Below are positions 1 to 8,578 of a DNA stretch of 51,686 nt, one piece after another (position 1 is the stretch's first letter; each line of letters opens with the position of its first letter). The position numbers were made by a program, and so were the translations under genes. Source of the stretch: Chryseobacterium sp. Leaf201 (lineage in GTDB: Bacteria; Bacteroidota; Bacteroidia; Flavobacteriales; Weeksellaceae). The notes under the pieces are model-generated. The model was not told the origin of the DNA, searched no databases, and saw only the letters and a program-made list of their open reading frames with translations. The stretch spans positions 1-51,686 of the forward strand of contig NZ_LMKA01000056.1 of NCBI RefSeq assembly GCF_001421435.1. Reading direction: 5' to 3'.

Positions 1-72
1 AATCTAAAATTAATAATTTAATTGTTATTATTATCGTCTCTTTGAGAAGTGACCTTCAAAAACAGTCTGAAG

Positions 73-230
73 TTAAATGTAAATTTTTCTGTTCCTGATT
101 TCAAGTTTATTTTGCTTTTCGAGCTTTTTAACGGTTCTTGTTACTGTTTCTACCCCTCAATCCTGTCATTCAAGCCAGCTGCTGCCTGGTGAGCAGAACT
201 TCAAAAGAAAATCGGATCTTAATGTATCTT
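73..230 (-). pseudogene. Relic of a Crp/Fnr-family regulator (C-terminal HTH)
   Basis: Read on the minus strand, this stretch encodes FEVLLTRQQLA, a stop, MTGLR, and after a one-base frame change VETVTRTVKKLEKQ and NRKIYI followed by a stop. This matches the recognition-helix region of Crp/Fnr regulators, which typically read LTRxQLAxLTGLRxETVxRTxKKxE. The intact regulator at 44319-44915 has TRTQLASLTGLRIETVIRTI in the same place. The relic therefore carries one nonsense codon and one frameshift, and the cyclic-nucleotide-binding half is missing. The left 72 bases hold nothing I can support. The right boundary is approximate. Confidence 0.7.
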
Positions 231-327
231 CTTTTTAAGAGAGTTGAACCAGTTGCTTTTAATTCTTCTATAGTAATTGTCTGCTTTAGTATTTTAGTCT
301 CAATTTAATTTTTAAACAGGTTCTAAA

Positions 328-335
328 TAAATTTG
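328..335 (+). promoter_or_regulatory. -7 element TAAATTTG before the DUF5648-like lipoprotein gene
   Basis: TAAATTTG matches the Bacteroidota sigma consensus TAnnTTTG. It overlaps an in-frame TTG at 333, so that upstream start cannot be used. It supports the ATG at 390 with a leader of about 50 bases. No clear -33 TTG lies at the usual spacing. Confidence 0.5.
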
Positions 336-389
336 GATATATTACTATCATTTTTGTATAATTGCATCGAACTAAAAATTATTATAACT

Positions 390-938
390 ATGAAAAAACT
401 ACTTTTCGCTTCAATATGTGCTTTAACTATTTATTCTTGTGATAGAGATAATTCTGAAATCCAAGTTCAAAATGAGACAAAACTTAATAATAAATCTATT
501 TCTGATAAAGGAGGTGAAGCATCTAAAACTTGGGAAAAAGTTATCACACGTTATTACAGTAATACATTGATGAAGCATTACTTTGGCTCACCTAATCACT
601 TACCGCCTGGATTTCCGTCACTTGGATGGAGAGATGAAGGAACTGCTTTTATTTTGGCAGGAGAGTCTGGATTAGGTCATATAGATCCTCTTTATAGCAT
701 GACTCATCCAGGAAATGGAGATAATATTATAATTTTTGCTCATGATATTCCTGCGGTTGTGGCACAGGGCTATCAGCAAACGGAATTAATAGGATATGCT
801 TATGGTTCCGATGCTACACCAGTTTATAGGTATTATAGACCTTCTAAACATGGACATTTGTATACAACTAATTGGAATGAATTAGGGGCAGGTGGCAACG
901 GATGGGTATACGAAGGTATATTTTTCTATGCTAAATAA
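390..938 (+). CDS. Secreted lipoprotein with DUF5648-like C-terminal repeat
   Basis: The protein has about 182 residues from the ATG at 390. The open frame continues upstream to a TTG at 333, but the ATG gives a classic lipoprotein signal, MKKLLFASICALTIYSC, with the lipid-accepting Cys at residue 17. The C-terminal part contains VYRYYRPSKHGHLYTTNWNE and NGWVYEGIFFYAK. This is the pattern of DUF5648, a short repeat found in secreted bacterial proteins, some with peptidoglycan hydrolases. One earlier segment (FILAGESGLGHIDPLYSM) may be a degenerate unit of the same repeat. No catalytic residues are recognised. It is monocistronic and followed by a strong terminator. Function is unknown, probably a cell-surface accessory protein. 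Confidence 0.8.
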   Translation: MKKLLFASICALTIYSCDRDNSEIQVQNETKLNNKSISDKGGEASKTWEKVITRYYSNTLMKHYFGSPNHLPPGFPSLGWRDEGTAFILAGESGLGHIDPLYSMTHPGNGDNIIIFAHDIPAVVAQGYQQTELIGYAYGSDATPVYRYYRPSKHGHLYTTNWNELGAGGNGWVYEGIFFYAK

Positions 939-960
939 ACTTAATTCATCATTCGTGTTA

Positions 961-987
961 ACCTCTCGCCTCTGAGAGGTTTTTTTA
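961..987 (+). terminator. Rho-independent terminator
   Basis: ACCTCTC and GAGAGGT form a perfect 7-bp stem around a 6-base loop and are followed by a run of T (980-987). It closes the lipoprotein gene ending at 938. Confidence 0.9.
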
Positions 988-1394
988 TTTTTCACCGTGT
1001 GGGTGCTTATCTCAACTGCTTTATCACACATAAACTATTAATTTTATGTAAAAAAATTATTTTATTATTACCGGAATTGTAGATGTATATAACGACCCTG
1101 TTTACGAATCCTGAAACGACCTGATATTTGTACTGATAAAAGTTTTTTCAATTCTTGTTATTCACATAATTCACGATCTTATGTCAGTTTTAAGTATGGG
1201 GTTTTATCTATAAAAAATTATGTTTAATTTCTGAAATACCGATACAATAAAGAATCGTTTTTTGAGACTAATTTATAGTACATATCGTCCATCAAAAATT
1301 TAAATCGATTTCTCCCACTGACCTATAACGATTAAAATTTAATTGCTCTTCTACATGCAGATCCCCGGCAAACGGGAGGTTGCTTGCTTCTTCT

Positions 1395-1481
1395 TTAATT
1401 CAAGTAATCTTTATACAGTTCCTTTGAAAGTTCGTAAGCTGTATTATTGTAGATAATAATTCTTATTGATTCTTCAGCCAT
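1395..1481 (-). other. Possible 28-residue ORF in a 580-base gap
   Basis: The gap 988-1565 holds no normal-sized gene. A minus-strand ORF from ATG at 1481 to TAA at 1395 encodes MAEESIRIIIYNNTAYELSK and eight more residues. The composition looks protein-like, as if it were the N-terminus of a longer lost gene, but nothing follows in frame. It could be chance. No promoter or ribosome-binding site decides it. Confidence 0.25.
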
Positions 1482-1565
1482 CGTTTTTTGAACTCCAGGT
1501 AAATTTTATCAAAAAAAATATGCTTTGATACAATTTAATTATGCTTGTGACTAAAAACATCTACT

Positions 1566-2780
1566 CTACTCTTTAGATTGTAATTTCTGCAATTTCCTGA
1601 GGGTATCCGGATTGTCTTGGATCTCAAGAGCTTTCGATAATGTTAAGGCGGCATTTTTCCTGTCTCCAACAGCAAGATAATAGTCGCCCATACTGTCATA
1701 AGCATTGAAACTTTGGGGATAATTATCGAGATTCATCCTGAAGATGTCATATGCTTGCTTATAACGCTTTTCACTCAAATGAATATATCCTGCCGTATTC
1801 AAAAAACTTTCTTCAGGCTTCAGCTCATAACCTAGAAGTTTCGATACATCCTGGTAATGCAGCCTGATATATTCACCTGTTAACGTTGGATCATCCATAT
1901 CTTTCTCAAGATCATAACCTTTAAACAAAAATCTCAATGCATCATATGCAGAAATGAATGGAACGGATGCGTGATTATCTTCCGCATAATACTTCCATTT
2001 CCATTTCAACAGACTCGTCTTATCTTGTTGCAGTATGTTGCGGAACAATAAATTATCTTTGACATGGACGTTGGCATTGGCATTATCCTTCATCACTCTT
2101 ATGGTATCCATTTTCTTATCCATTGTATTGGCAGATGCATAAAAAAGATTTTTATCTGCATAAGCATCTTTTGTCAAAGCACCTTCTGCCTGCTTCATAA
2201 TCAATCTGTTGTCCCACCAAACCGTTGGATCTATAGTAACATAGGATTTGAATAAAGAAGGGTGATTAACAAATGCATTCAGCACCGCAAGCCCTCCCAA
2301 AGAATGCCCCACAAACATACGGTAAGGTGCCGTTGGATATTTTCCCTCTATAAAGGGAATGAGCTCATTCTGGACAAAAGACAGAAATTTTTCTCCTCCA
2401 CCGGTATTGCCAAGAGCTTGCTCATCCTTTGTGCCGTCAGACCAATAAACATAATGGGTCGGGGTAAAATCTCTTTTCCTGTCAACATTTTTTATTCCCA
2501 CGATGATCATCTCCGGTATTTTTCCAATACTGCTTAAGTATTGCATCATTCCGGTGAATGAATTAAAGAAGGACTCTCCATCCAGGAGATACATGACCGG
2601 ATAATGGACAGTACCATTTTTCCCTCCATTGCTTTTAGGAATATGGATCAGTATTTCACGATCCTCATTCAATAGCCTGGAATGTACTATTTCCGAAGAT
2701 CCAGTTGTTAACTGATTTTGTTGTGAGTAGAAATGTGATGAAGAGAGGATAAAAATAACGGACCAGAAAAATGATTTCAT
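1566..2780 (-). CDS. Secreted alpha/beta-hydrolase, esterase D/Fes-like, with TPR-like tail
   Basis: The 404-residue protein has an N-terminal signal peptide (about residues 1-20) and then an esterase-D-type (PF00756) alpha/beta-hydrolase fold. The nucleophile elbow is GHSLGG with Ser160. LLDGESFF near residue 66 is the usual family motif, and DNHASVPF near residue 270 probably supplies the catalytic His. The last 70 residues (HLSEKRYKQAYDIFRMNLDN, then AALTLSKALEI) resemble TPR units, as in many flavobacterial ferri-siderophore or acyl esterases. It probably hydrolyses an ester in the periplasm or at the surface. The substrate cannot be read from sequence, and the siderophore link is only family analogy. 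It appears to be transcribed alone. Confidence 0.85.
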   Translation of the reverse strand: MKSFFWSVIFILSSSHFYSQQNQLTTGSSEIVHSRLLNEDREILIHIPKSNGGKNGTVHYPVMYLLDGESFFNSFTGMMQYLSSIGKIPEMIIVGIKNVDRKRDFTPTHYVYWSDGTKDEQALGNTGGGEKFLSFVQNELIPFIEGKYPTAPYRMFVGHSLGGLAVLNAFVNHPSLFKSYVTIDPTVWWDNRLIMKQAEGALTKDAYADKNLFYASANTMDKKMDTIRVMKDNANANVHVKDNLLFRNILQQDKTSLLKWKWKYYAEDNHASVPFISAYDALRFLFKGYDLEKDMDDPTLTGEYIRLHYQDVSKLLGYELKPEESFLNTAGYIHLSEKRYKQAYDIFRMNLDNYPQSFNAYDSMGDYYLAVGDRKNAALTLSKALEIQDNPDTLRKLQKLQSKE

Positions 2781-2793
2781 AGATTAAACAACA

Positions 2794-2801
2794 AATTTAA
2801 A
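2794..2801 (-). promoter_or_regulatory. -7 element TAAATTTG upstream of the esterase gene
   Basis: On the minus strand TAAATTTG lies 14 bases before the esterase ATG at 2780. A second candidate, TATATTTG at 2850-2857, would give a leader of about 65 bases. Which one is used is not decided. Confidence 0.4.
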
Positions 2802-3019
2802 ATAAGTAGATAAAGTGAATAATCAATTATATGTACTCACAATATCGGGCAAATATATCTAAAATTATAACGATTCAATAATATTTTATAAACAGTTATT
2901 TATAATGCTTTGAATAAATTAACCATAAATCGTAAAAGTCATTGGACCAAAAAAAATCGTTTTGTGAGATTATTCTACAGGCTGAATATTTTAACAGGTT
3001 GTGAGCCATATGCTCTTCA

Positions 3020-4849
3020 CTATTTAACAGTCATCTTGAAAACCTTTATCTTCTCCCTATTTTCAGATCTTACTTCTAACAGATAATTGCCGATGGTGAG
3101 CCTGCCCTGTAAATTAAAGTGATTGGTTTTCTTCTTCTCAAAAGGTGCCTGATAAACTAATTTTCCGGACATATCGAATACGGAAAGACTCGTCTTTTGC
3201 TTTTCCAGAATACTTCCAGAAACAGCAAAATTACCGTTGTTAGGGTTATCATACAGTTGCAGGTCTGTGTTTTTAATTGTGTCATCAGAGGTTGACAATT
3301 CACGATTGGAGCTGAATTTAGCAATAAAACCGAAAGGTGAGTCCGGATAAGGAGTAGTCATATTCGGGTAGGCAGCGCCATTGGTCCCTATTCCTGTAGG
3401 CGATCCTGTAAGGCCCCACAAAATAAGTGCGCCATTGCTTAAGAATTTTGCATTGATATATTCTCCAAAATAATTACTGCCGGCTCCGCCATAATAAGAG
3501 GACCACTGCCTGTTTCCGTTGTCATCGAATTCTGCAAAGTACATATTGGTAAGATTGGGAGAAGTATTGGGAACCGTGGTAAGAAAAGCTCCCGAAGTGG
3601 AAACATTGCTGCCGGCACCATAATGAGATCCTGTAATCACAACTTTATTATCAAGAACCGTTAAGTTGTCAGATCCGTTAATCAGATCATACCCATTACT
3701 GCCGAAGTACGTGCTCCAGATACGGTTTCCGTTTAAATCAAACTTGCTTAAAAATAAATCTCCGTTTATCATCTGCCCTTTAAATGCACCCGCCGTTGCA
3801 AAATAGGTAGGGTGATCGTCATCTTCGTTTTGTCCGCTGACATAGATGCCTGTAGCATTGACTTCAATGGCACTGATACCTGATCCGCTATACATCATCG
3901 AACTAAGCGGAGTTCCGTAAAAAGTTCCCCAGACTTTTTTACCGGTATTCGCATTCCATTTCATGATGATATTCTGCGCCGGCGAATTGGGCTGAAATGT
4001 ACCCGGATTGGTAAAGCTTCCCGGCATTAAAGAAGAATAATGAGAAGCAAGATACAATTCGCCGTTATAAAATTTAAAATCAAAAATTTCCGGGATCGAA
4101 AATGTACCCCATAATTTCTGTCCTGAAGAATTTAATTTAACGACATATGAATTATCCTGCTGAATTCCCGAAATTAAGTAGTTCGTATAATTTTCCTGAA
4201 AAACACCGGGTGTTCCTAATCCCGGAATATCATTCTGTGTATTACCTAGAAGATAGATATTCTGATCTGAATCAAATCTCAAACTTAAATAGGCATTATG
4301 ATCATTATTTGGAAGATAAGTAACCCAAATCACATTATTATTGGGATCCCGCTTTGTAAGAATCCGGGTCAGGTTACCTGTTGTATCCGTGTTTTGGGTA
4401 AGCCATACGCCGGGGGTAGCTAAACCTGAAACCTGTCCCGATATATGTTTTAAAGTATATACATTATCCAGTGCATCAATTCCTACAATCCGTTCAAAAT
4501 TATTTACAAGGCCATTATAGTCTCCCTTAAGCATCTGACCGGTAGGTGAAAACTTGGCCGAATAATAATTTGATGGTCCTGTAAGCATTACAGGATTGCC
4601 CCCGCCTGAAACAAACTGATTAAAATATGATGCACTGTAGCCGCTTTCAAACGTTGTCTCACCTGCGACATGGATATTATTCTGGGAATCTTTAAATAAA
4701 GAGGTCCCGATTAAAGAAAATTCTCCCAGGTACGTACCGGAGCCTCCTACATAGGTCCCCCAGTCCCTTTCATAAGGAAAAGCAGATTGTGCCTGACTAT
4801 AATTACCAAAACAGATCGCTGATAACAATACTAAGAGTTTTAATTTCAT
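3020..4849 (-). CDS. T9SS type A sorting-domain protein with beta-propeller-like repeats
   Basis: The 609-residue protein has a signal peptide (MKLKLLVLLSAICFGNYSQA). Its long central region has recurring units such as WGTFYGT, WSTYFGSNGYDLI and WSSYYGGAGSNY, resembling SBBP/Kelch-like propeller blades of secreted Bacteroidota proteins. The last 75 residues form a Por secretion tail (LYDNPNNGNFAVSG, LSVFDMSGKLVYQAPF, GNYLLEV). It should be exported by Sec, then by the type IX system, and anchored or released at the surface. No catalytic motif is seen. A TATATTTG element directly precedes the start, so the gene is probably transcribed alone. Confidence 0.85.
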   Translation of the reverse strand: MKLKLLVLLSAICFGNYSQAQSAFPYERDWGTYVGGSGTYLGEFSLIGTSLFKDSQNNIHVAGETTFESGYSASYFNQFVSGGGNPVMLTGPSNYYSAKFSPTGQMLKGDYNGLVNNFERIVGIDALDNVYTLKHISGQVSGLATPGVWLTQNTDTTGNLTRILTKRDPNNNVIWVTYLPNNDHNAYLSLRFDSDQNIYLLGNTQNDIPGLGTPGVFQENYTNYLISGIQQDNSYVVKLNSSGQKLWGTFSIPEIFDFKFYNGELYLASHYSSLMPGSFTNPGTFQPNSPAQNIIMKWNANTGKKVWGTFYGTPLSSMMYSGSGISAIEVNATGIYVSGQNEDDDHPTYFATAGAFKGQMINGDLFLSKFDLNGNRIWSTYFGSNGYDLINGSDNLTVLDNKVVITGSHYGAGSNVSTSGAFLTTVPNTSPNLTNMYFAEFDDNGNRQWSSYYGGAGSNYFGEYINAKFLSNGALILWGLTGSPTGIGTNGAAYPNMTTPYPDSPFGFIAKFSSNRELSTSDDTIKNTDLQLYDNPNNGNFAVSGSILEKQKTSLSVFDMSGKLVYQAPFEKKKTNHFNLQGRLTIGNYLLEVRSENREKIKVFKMTVK

Positions 4850-4863
4850 GATATTAATTTTTT

Positions 4864-4871
4864 CAAATATA
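4864..4871 (-). promoter_or_regulatory. -7 element TATATTTG for the T9SS protein
   Basis: TATATTTG on the minus strand lies 15 bases before the ATG at 4849. It matches TAnnTTTG and implies a very short leader. Confidence 0.5.
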
Positions 4872-4965
4872 CTTAAAATTAACTTTTGAAACCTGAAAGA
4901 AACCGTAGAAAACCTAAGATATTATTATATTTCAGCGCTGTTTATTTGCTAAATTATAATCAGAT

Positions 4966-5070
4966 TCACCGGATATAACCATTATCATCTGTATTTTCCC
5001 AATCGGCGTGTACTACAATATTTCGTAACCTTCCACTCTCTCGGAGATCGGCTATTAATTTAGGTAACTT
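4966..5070 (-). pseudogene. Small startless coding relic, possibly HEPN-like
   Basis: The gap 4850-5185 has no intact gene. A minus-strand frame without a start reads KLPKLIADLRESGRLRNIVV, then HADWENTDDNGYIR and a stop. The R..R(N)xxxHA pattern recalls C-termini of HEPN-type domains, but the fragment is only 34 residues long. A weak inverted repeat (TTCAGA/TCTGAA, 5142-5157) nearby may terminate the GLPGLI gene. Treat as tentative. Confidence 0.25.
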
Positions 5071-5185
5071 TCAATTTTAACATCACAACCAAAATGGAAA
5101 GCGATCACGTAATTTTATTATACCATTTAAAACAAAAGCCGTTCAGAAATGTCTGAAGGTTTTTGTAATTTGATTAAGTTAACTT

Positions 5186-6001
5186 TTATTTCAACAAATT
5201 CAGCTCAATCAAATTGTTGTCTTGAGCCAGTTTTGCCATAATCTTCTGATTGATTTCCCTGATAACTTCTGCTGATGTACGCATTGTTCCGTCAGCATCT
5301 GGCTGGTCGGGAATCTGTCCTACCAAATCGGCAGTTGGATTGGCGCGGTAATTTCTAAATTTCTTAACGAACTGATTGTAATTTAATTCAATAATTTTGT
5401 ATTGGCCAAGGTCGGGATAAACAAATTCTTCCTGATTAGGCCGGATGCCTTTCAGTTCCCAACTATGACTTTTCGTCGCATCTTCAATTTTCAAAATCAG
5501 ACCAGGCAAACCTTTGAATTTATAAGGACCGTCCTGAATAGGAATATTTTTGGTGAACCATGCCGTCCATATTCTGCCCCCAAATTCGGTCGTTGCTTTC
5601 TGAACGTCGTAATTCAGGATTTTGGAAAATTCGTTGGTGAGTTGCCACCTCAATTCTACATCTTGCTTCACTTTATATTTGTCCCAAACGAGAAAAGTAG
5701 TATGCGTAAGTTGATTGGAATTGGGGTATTTAGTAACCCATTCATTGACCGATTTAACGTTAGCTGGCATTGAATTGATCCCTTTTTTAAAATCTGCCGC
5801 CTGAGCAGAATCCGAAGCGTACCGTACGGCACTGTAATATTCAGACCTGCCTTTCAACACATTAAGAATCATTATTTCTGATTTGACGTCTGCTTTGTTC
5901 GTAGAGTCAGGAATGAATTTATATTCGTAAAGAAATTGTTTGTTTTGCCCAAAAGTCAGGAATGAAATCAGGAACAAAAGTAAAGTCTGGGTAAGCTTCA
6001 T
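5186..6001 (-). CDS. GLPGLI family protein
   Basis: The 271-residue protein has a signal peptide (LTQTLLLFLISFLTFGQ) and the family signature GLPGLI at residues 164-169, in the context PYKFKGLPGLILKIED. The conserved aromatic stretch RIWTAWFTKNIPI precedes it. GLPGLI proteins (TIGR01200) are secreted Bacteroidota proteins of unknown function, often in multiple copies per genome and near TonB-dependent receptors. None is adjacent here. A TATATTTA sequence upstream on the minus strand is a near-match promoter. Confidence 0.9.
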   Translation of the reverse strand: MKLTQTLLLFLISFLTFGQNKQFLYEYKFIPDSTNKADVKSEIMILNVLKGRSEYYSAVRYASDSAQAADFKKGINSMPANVKSVNEWVTKYPNSNQLTHTTFLVWDKYKVKQDVELRWQLTNEFSKILNYDVQKATTEFGGRIWTAWFTKNIPIQDGPYKFKGLPGLILKIEDATKSHSWELKGIRPNQEEFVYPDLGQYKIIELNYNQFVKKFRNYRANPTADLVGQIPDQPDADGTMRTSAEVIREINQKIMAKLAQDNNLIELNLLK

Positions 6002-6039
6002 TGTTATTAGGTTTGGAACGTAAATATAGAATTTAATTT

Positions 6040-6168
6040 CTAAAGTTTTTCCTCGAAAAATTTAATAGCTTCCACAATGCTTCCGTCTAAGAGCAAGTCA
6101 TCCAAATTATCGTTTTTTGAGATTTTCTGATTGATTTTAGTGCTAAGTCTGAATAATACTCCAGACAT
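6040..6168 (-). CDS. Possible 42-residue hypothetical protein or gene fragment
   Basis: A minus-strand ORF from ATG at 6168 to TAG at 6040 encodes MSGVLFRLSTKINQKISKND followed by NLDDLLLDGSIVEAIKFFEE and KL. It ends 38 bases before the start of the GLPGLI gene. The charged, helical composition looks genuine. The lack of a clear ribosome-binding site and the short length make it equally likely to be the surviving C-terminus of a larger gene. I recognise no family. Confidence 0.35.
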   Translation of the reverse strand: MSGVLFRLSTKINQKISKNDNLDDLLLDGSIVEAIKFFEEKL

Positions 6169-6266
6169 TCAGCATGTAGTCTTAATAAATTAATTATACC
6201 TATTCTAATTTTTGAGATTCTTATATTATTCTGAAATTGATCTTTGCTGGTTTAGGGTCGAGATAT

Positions 6267-7307
6267 TTACTGGTCTGCGCTGTAATCTCCGTTTAATCTA
6301 TCGATGTTTTCTTTTACCAGCTGCTCCAATTGGTAGGTAGCAACTCCTAAAGGTTTATCCAGTCCCCGCATTGCATATTCCACTTTCACATTACTTTTTG
6401 AGGCACAAAGCAATAAGCCAACTGTTGGCTCATCGAATGGTGTTTTGATTTTATCATCAACTGCACTAATGTAGAAATTTAGTTTGGAAACATATTCCGG
6501 CATGAACTCTCCTGCTTTGAGTTCTATTACGACATATGCATGCAAAACGGTATGATAAAAAAGCAAATCAATTTTGTAATCGGTGTTATCAACTTCAATC
6601 ACATATTGTCTTCCTACAAAAGCAAATCCTTTACCTAGCTCTAAAAGAAAATCGGTTATTTTATTTGTCAGAAGCTTTTCTATTTCCTGCTCTTTTACCT
6701 TGTTTGCGAGCATCAGAAAATCAAAATGATATGGATCTTTGAAAATACTCTTTGCTAAATCTGATTGATATTCGGGTAATGTCTGTTCAAAATTATTCAA
6801 AGCCTTTCCGCTTCTTGTATATAAATTGCTTTGAATCTGTAAAAGCATTACGTCCCTGCTCCAATCGTTCTTGGCTGTTTCTGCAATGTAAAATGCTCGT
6901 TCTGTAACGTCCTTTATCTTTGTAAGAAGACTAATGTGATGGTACCAGGTAATTTGTGCAAGCGGCACTTGCACAAATTGTGTTTCAGATTGTGCAAGCG
7001 GCACTTGCACTATTGGAAACTGAGGATATGCTTCGGCAAAGCTTCTCATATATTTAAGGTTACGCACCGAAAACCCTTTGCTATCAGGAAAATTACGTGT
7101 TAAATCTACAGCTAAAAGATCTATAACTTTACTGCCCCAACCGTTTTCCTGTTGTTTTTCGATGATTGAATTTCCGATCTCCCAATATAAAGTAAGCATT
7201 TCGGAATTAACCTTTAAAGCAGCTTGCGTCTGAGCGACCTCTATCTTATTGAAAATAAATTTTGACCAATCTTTGTAGTCATTATTTTGTATAATTTTGT
7301 CACTCAT
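6267..7307 (-). CDS. YhcG-type (DUF1016) PDDEXK nuclease family protein
   Basis: The 346-residue protein has an N-terminal DUF1016 helical domain (about 10-180) and a C-terminal PDDEXK fold. The nuclease core is visible as DYKIDLLFYH with Asp247 and VVIELKAG with Glu262 and Lys264. The family is a restriction-endonuclease-like group widespread in accessory DNA. Its biological role is poorly known, though RNA or DNA cleavage is expected. Length is normal. An oddity is a tandem 12-residue repeat (FVQVPLAQ twice, around residues 99-118), produced by a 36-base duplication. A TATATTTG promoter element lies 23 bases upstream, with an inverted repeat behind it. Confidence 0.85.
   Translation of the reverse strand: MSDKIIQNNDYKDWSKFIFNKIEVAQTQAALKVNSEMLTLYWEIGNSIIEKQQENGWGSKVIDLLAVDLTRNFPDSKGFSVRNLKYMRSFAEAYPQFPIVQVPLAQSETQFVQVPLAQITWYHHISLLTKIKDVTERAFYIAETAKNDWSRDVMLLQIQSNLYTRSGKALNNFEQTLPEYQSDLAKSIFKDPYHFDFLMLANKVKEQEIEKLLTNKITDFLLELGKGFAFVGRQYVIEVDNTDYKIDLLFYHTVLHAYVVIELKAGEFMPEYVSKLNFYISAVDDKIKTPFDEPTVGLLLCASKSNVKVEYAMRGLDKPLGVATYQLEQLVKENIDRLNGDYSADQ
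6954..7010. repeat. Two 21-bp direct repeats (36-base period) inside the DUF1016 gene
   Basis: The 21-mer beginning TTGTGCAAGCGGCACTTGCA occurs at 6954-6974 and again at 6990-7010. Each copy is nearly self-complementary (GTGCAAG and CTTGCAC). The period of 36 bases keeps the frame and adds 12 residues to the protein. Confidence 0.9.
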
Positions 7308-7329
7308 CTAAAAGCATGTTTGTTATTCA

Positions 7330-7371
7330 CAAATATAACAAAAAGGTTCTGCGATGTTATTGTAGAACCTT
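7330..7371 (-). promoter_or_regulatory. Promoter and inverted repeat upstream of the DUF1016 gene
   Basis: TATATTTG (minus strand, 7330-7337) is a -7 element 23 bases before the ATG at 7307. Immediately upstream AAGGTTCT (7343-7350) and AGAACCTT (7364-7371) form an 8-bp inverted repeat with a 13-base centre covering the -33 region. This could be an operator or a small hairpin. The remaining DNA to 7678 holds only an imperfect hairpin (about 7633-7656) and no gene. Confidence 0.4.
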
Positions 7372-7678
7372 GGTTTATTATAATCATAAATAGCAAAATA
7401 TACACTGCGACCTAATCTTCAACAACATTTCTTAAAAAATTAAGATCGTAATTAAAAACTTAACATCTATAAATTTATTTTCTTTCTTCATAAACTTATT
7501 ATATAATTTTCCAAACATTCAGTATTTATTTGGGCTACTGGATCTGCAACTAGTGGCCATGATCTGACTAGGTATAGCTGTATCTGAAGTAAAGTTCCGG
7601 CAATGGATTATGATGTACAGCAAAAACAAAAAAGACTATCTTTTCAGATAGCCTTAATTTTTCAAAAATACAGGGGTT

Positions 7679-7921
7679 TTAAAAAGCTAGTTGGCTATTA
7701 AATTTATTATTTTTTGCAAATAAAACTTTAGCTGCAGATCTTGACATAATCTTTTGAGCTTTTTTATCTTGATTAAATTTTACCCTGAATGGTAGGTACC
7801 AATAATATTTCCAATAATGTCCTGTAATTGCTATTCCAGGGTATCCTTCAAATGTATATATGTAAACCAGATATTTCGTATTATTTCTATTGTTAAACAG
7901 AAAAATAAAGTAGGAAGAATC
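7679..7921 (-). pseudogene. Startless ORF, C-terminal fragment of an unknown protein
   Basis: A minus-strand frame of 80 codons runs from just after a TAG (7922-7924) to TAA (7679-7681). It reads YLVYIYTFEGYPGIAITGHY, WKYYWYLPFRVKFNQDKKAQ, KIMSRSAAKVLFAKNN and ends NSQLAF. Composition is protein-like (aromatic-rich, then basic), but no ATG, GTG or TTG start is placed sensibly. The 5' end runs into the hairpin at 7903-7932. It lies just downstream of the Rhs operon, so it may be a displaced or truncated accessory gene. No family recognised. Confidence 0.4.
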
Positions 7922-7932
7922 CTACTTTATTT
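7903..7932. terminator. Bidirectional terminator hairpin after the Rhs operon
   Basis: A perfect 13-bp stem (AAATAAAGTAGGA with TCCTACTTTATTT) encloses a 4-base loop. A-rich DNA to the left and T-rich DNA to the right allow termination on either strand. It probably ends the minus-strand operon 15697-8044. Confidence 0.75.
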
Positions 7933-8043
7933 ATTAATAGATTACCTTTATAATACTAAATATAGTTTAAAATCAAAATATTTTCTAATCTTTATTAAAT
8001 TAAGCATCTCGGAATATAAAGTGTCCAGTTAACAATAAAGACT

Positions 8044-8574
8044 TTAAGGCTTCAAAGGAATTCTGACAACTATACTATCTTCTAAGACTTTATAGCCTTT
8101 AGACTCCAATTCCTTAATGTAATCATCACAGCCTAAAATTGTCGCATTGTATCTGTCATGAAAAGATTTGATAATTTCTTCATATTGATTTGGCTTCGTA
8201 TATCGATAAACAGCTCTGTTATTTTTGTTGAAGATTATTGAATGATGTATTGTCTGAAATGGATATAAAATAATCAGATCTTCACGACAAGATCTATCAT
8301 TTCTAGCATAATATCCACTTTTAAAATACAAATATGGCTCTAATGCTTTCCCATTTTCCAACACATAGGATTCACCATAAAATCCATGAGGGTCAATAAT
8401 AAAGGTATTATCAGTATTATTTTTTAATATTTCCTCTATAACCTGATCTGTTGCCTGGGTATCAATCTGTTTTAATGGAAATATAATATCAATATCTTTT
8501 CCGGTATTTATTTTAATTTGATTTGAACAAAAAATAAACAGAAAACAAAAATGCAATAAAATAATTTTCTTCAT
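8044..8574 (-). CDS. Small lipoprotein, candidate immunity protein for the Rhs toxin
   Basis: The 176-residue protein begins MKKIILLHFCFLFIFCSN, a signal peptide with a plausible relaxed lipobox at Cys16. The rest is a soluble alpha/beta-looking domain (DIDIIFPLKQ, NTFIIDPHGFYGESYVL, KGYKVLEDSIVVRI) of no recognised family. It starts 4 bases after the stop of the 2214-residue Rhs protein and is clearly co-transcribed. A small gene straight after a polymorphic Rhs toxin is the standard position for its immunity protein. A lipoprotein would sit in the periplasm, which fits a toxin acting on cell-envelope proteins. The immunity role is inference from position only. Confidence 0.7.
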   Translation of the reverse strand: MKKIILLHFCFLFIFCSNQIKINTGKDIDIIFPLKQIDTQATDQVIEEILKNNTDNTFIIDPHGFYGESYVLENGKALEPYLYFKSGYYARNDRSCREDLIILYPFQTIHHSIIFNKNNRAVYRYTKPNQYEEIIKSFHDRYNATILGCDDYIKELESKGYKVLEDSIVVRIPLKP

Positions 8575-8578
8575 AATT

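Noticed and set aside
7817..8032. Plus-strand ORF of 71 codons after the Rhs operon
   Set aside because: It runs antisense through the terminator hairpin and through the more protein-like minus frame 7679-7921, and its composition is that of AT-rich chance sequence.
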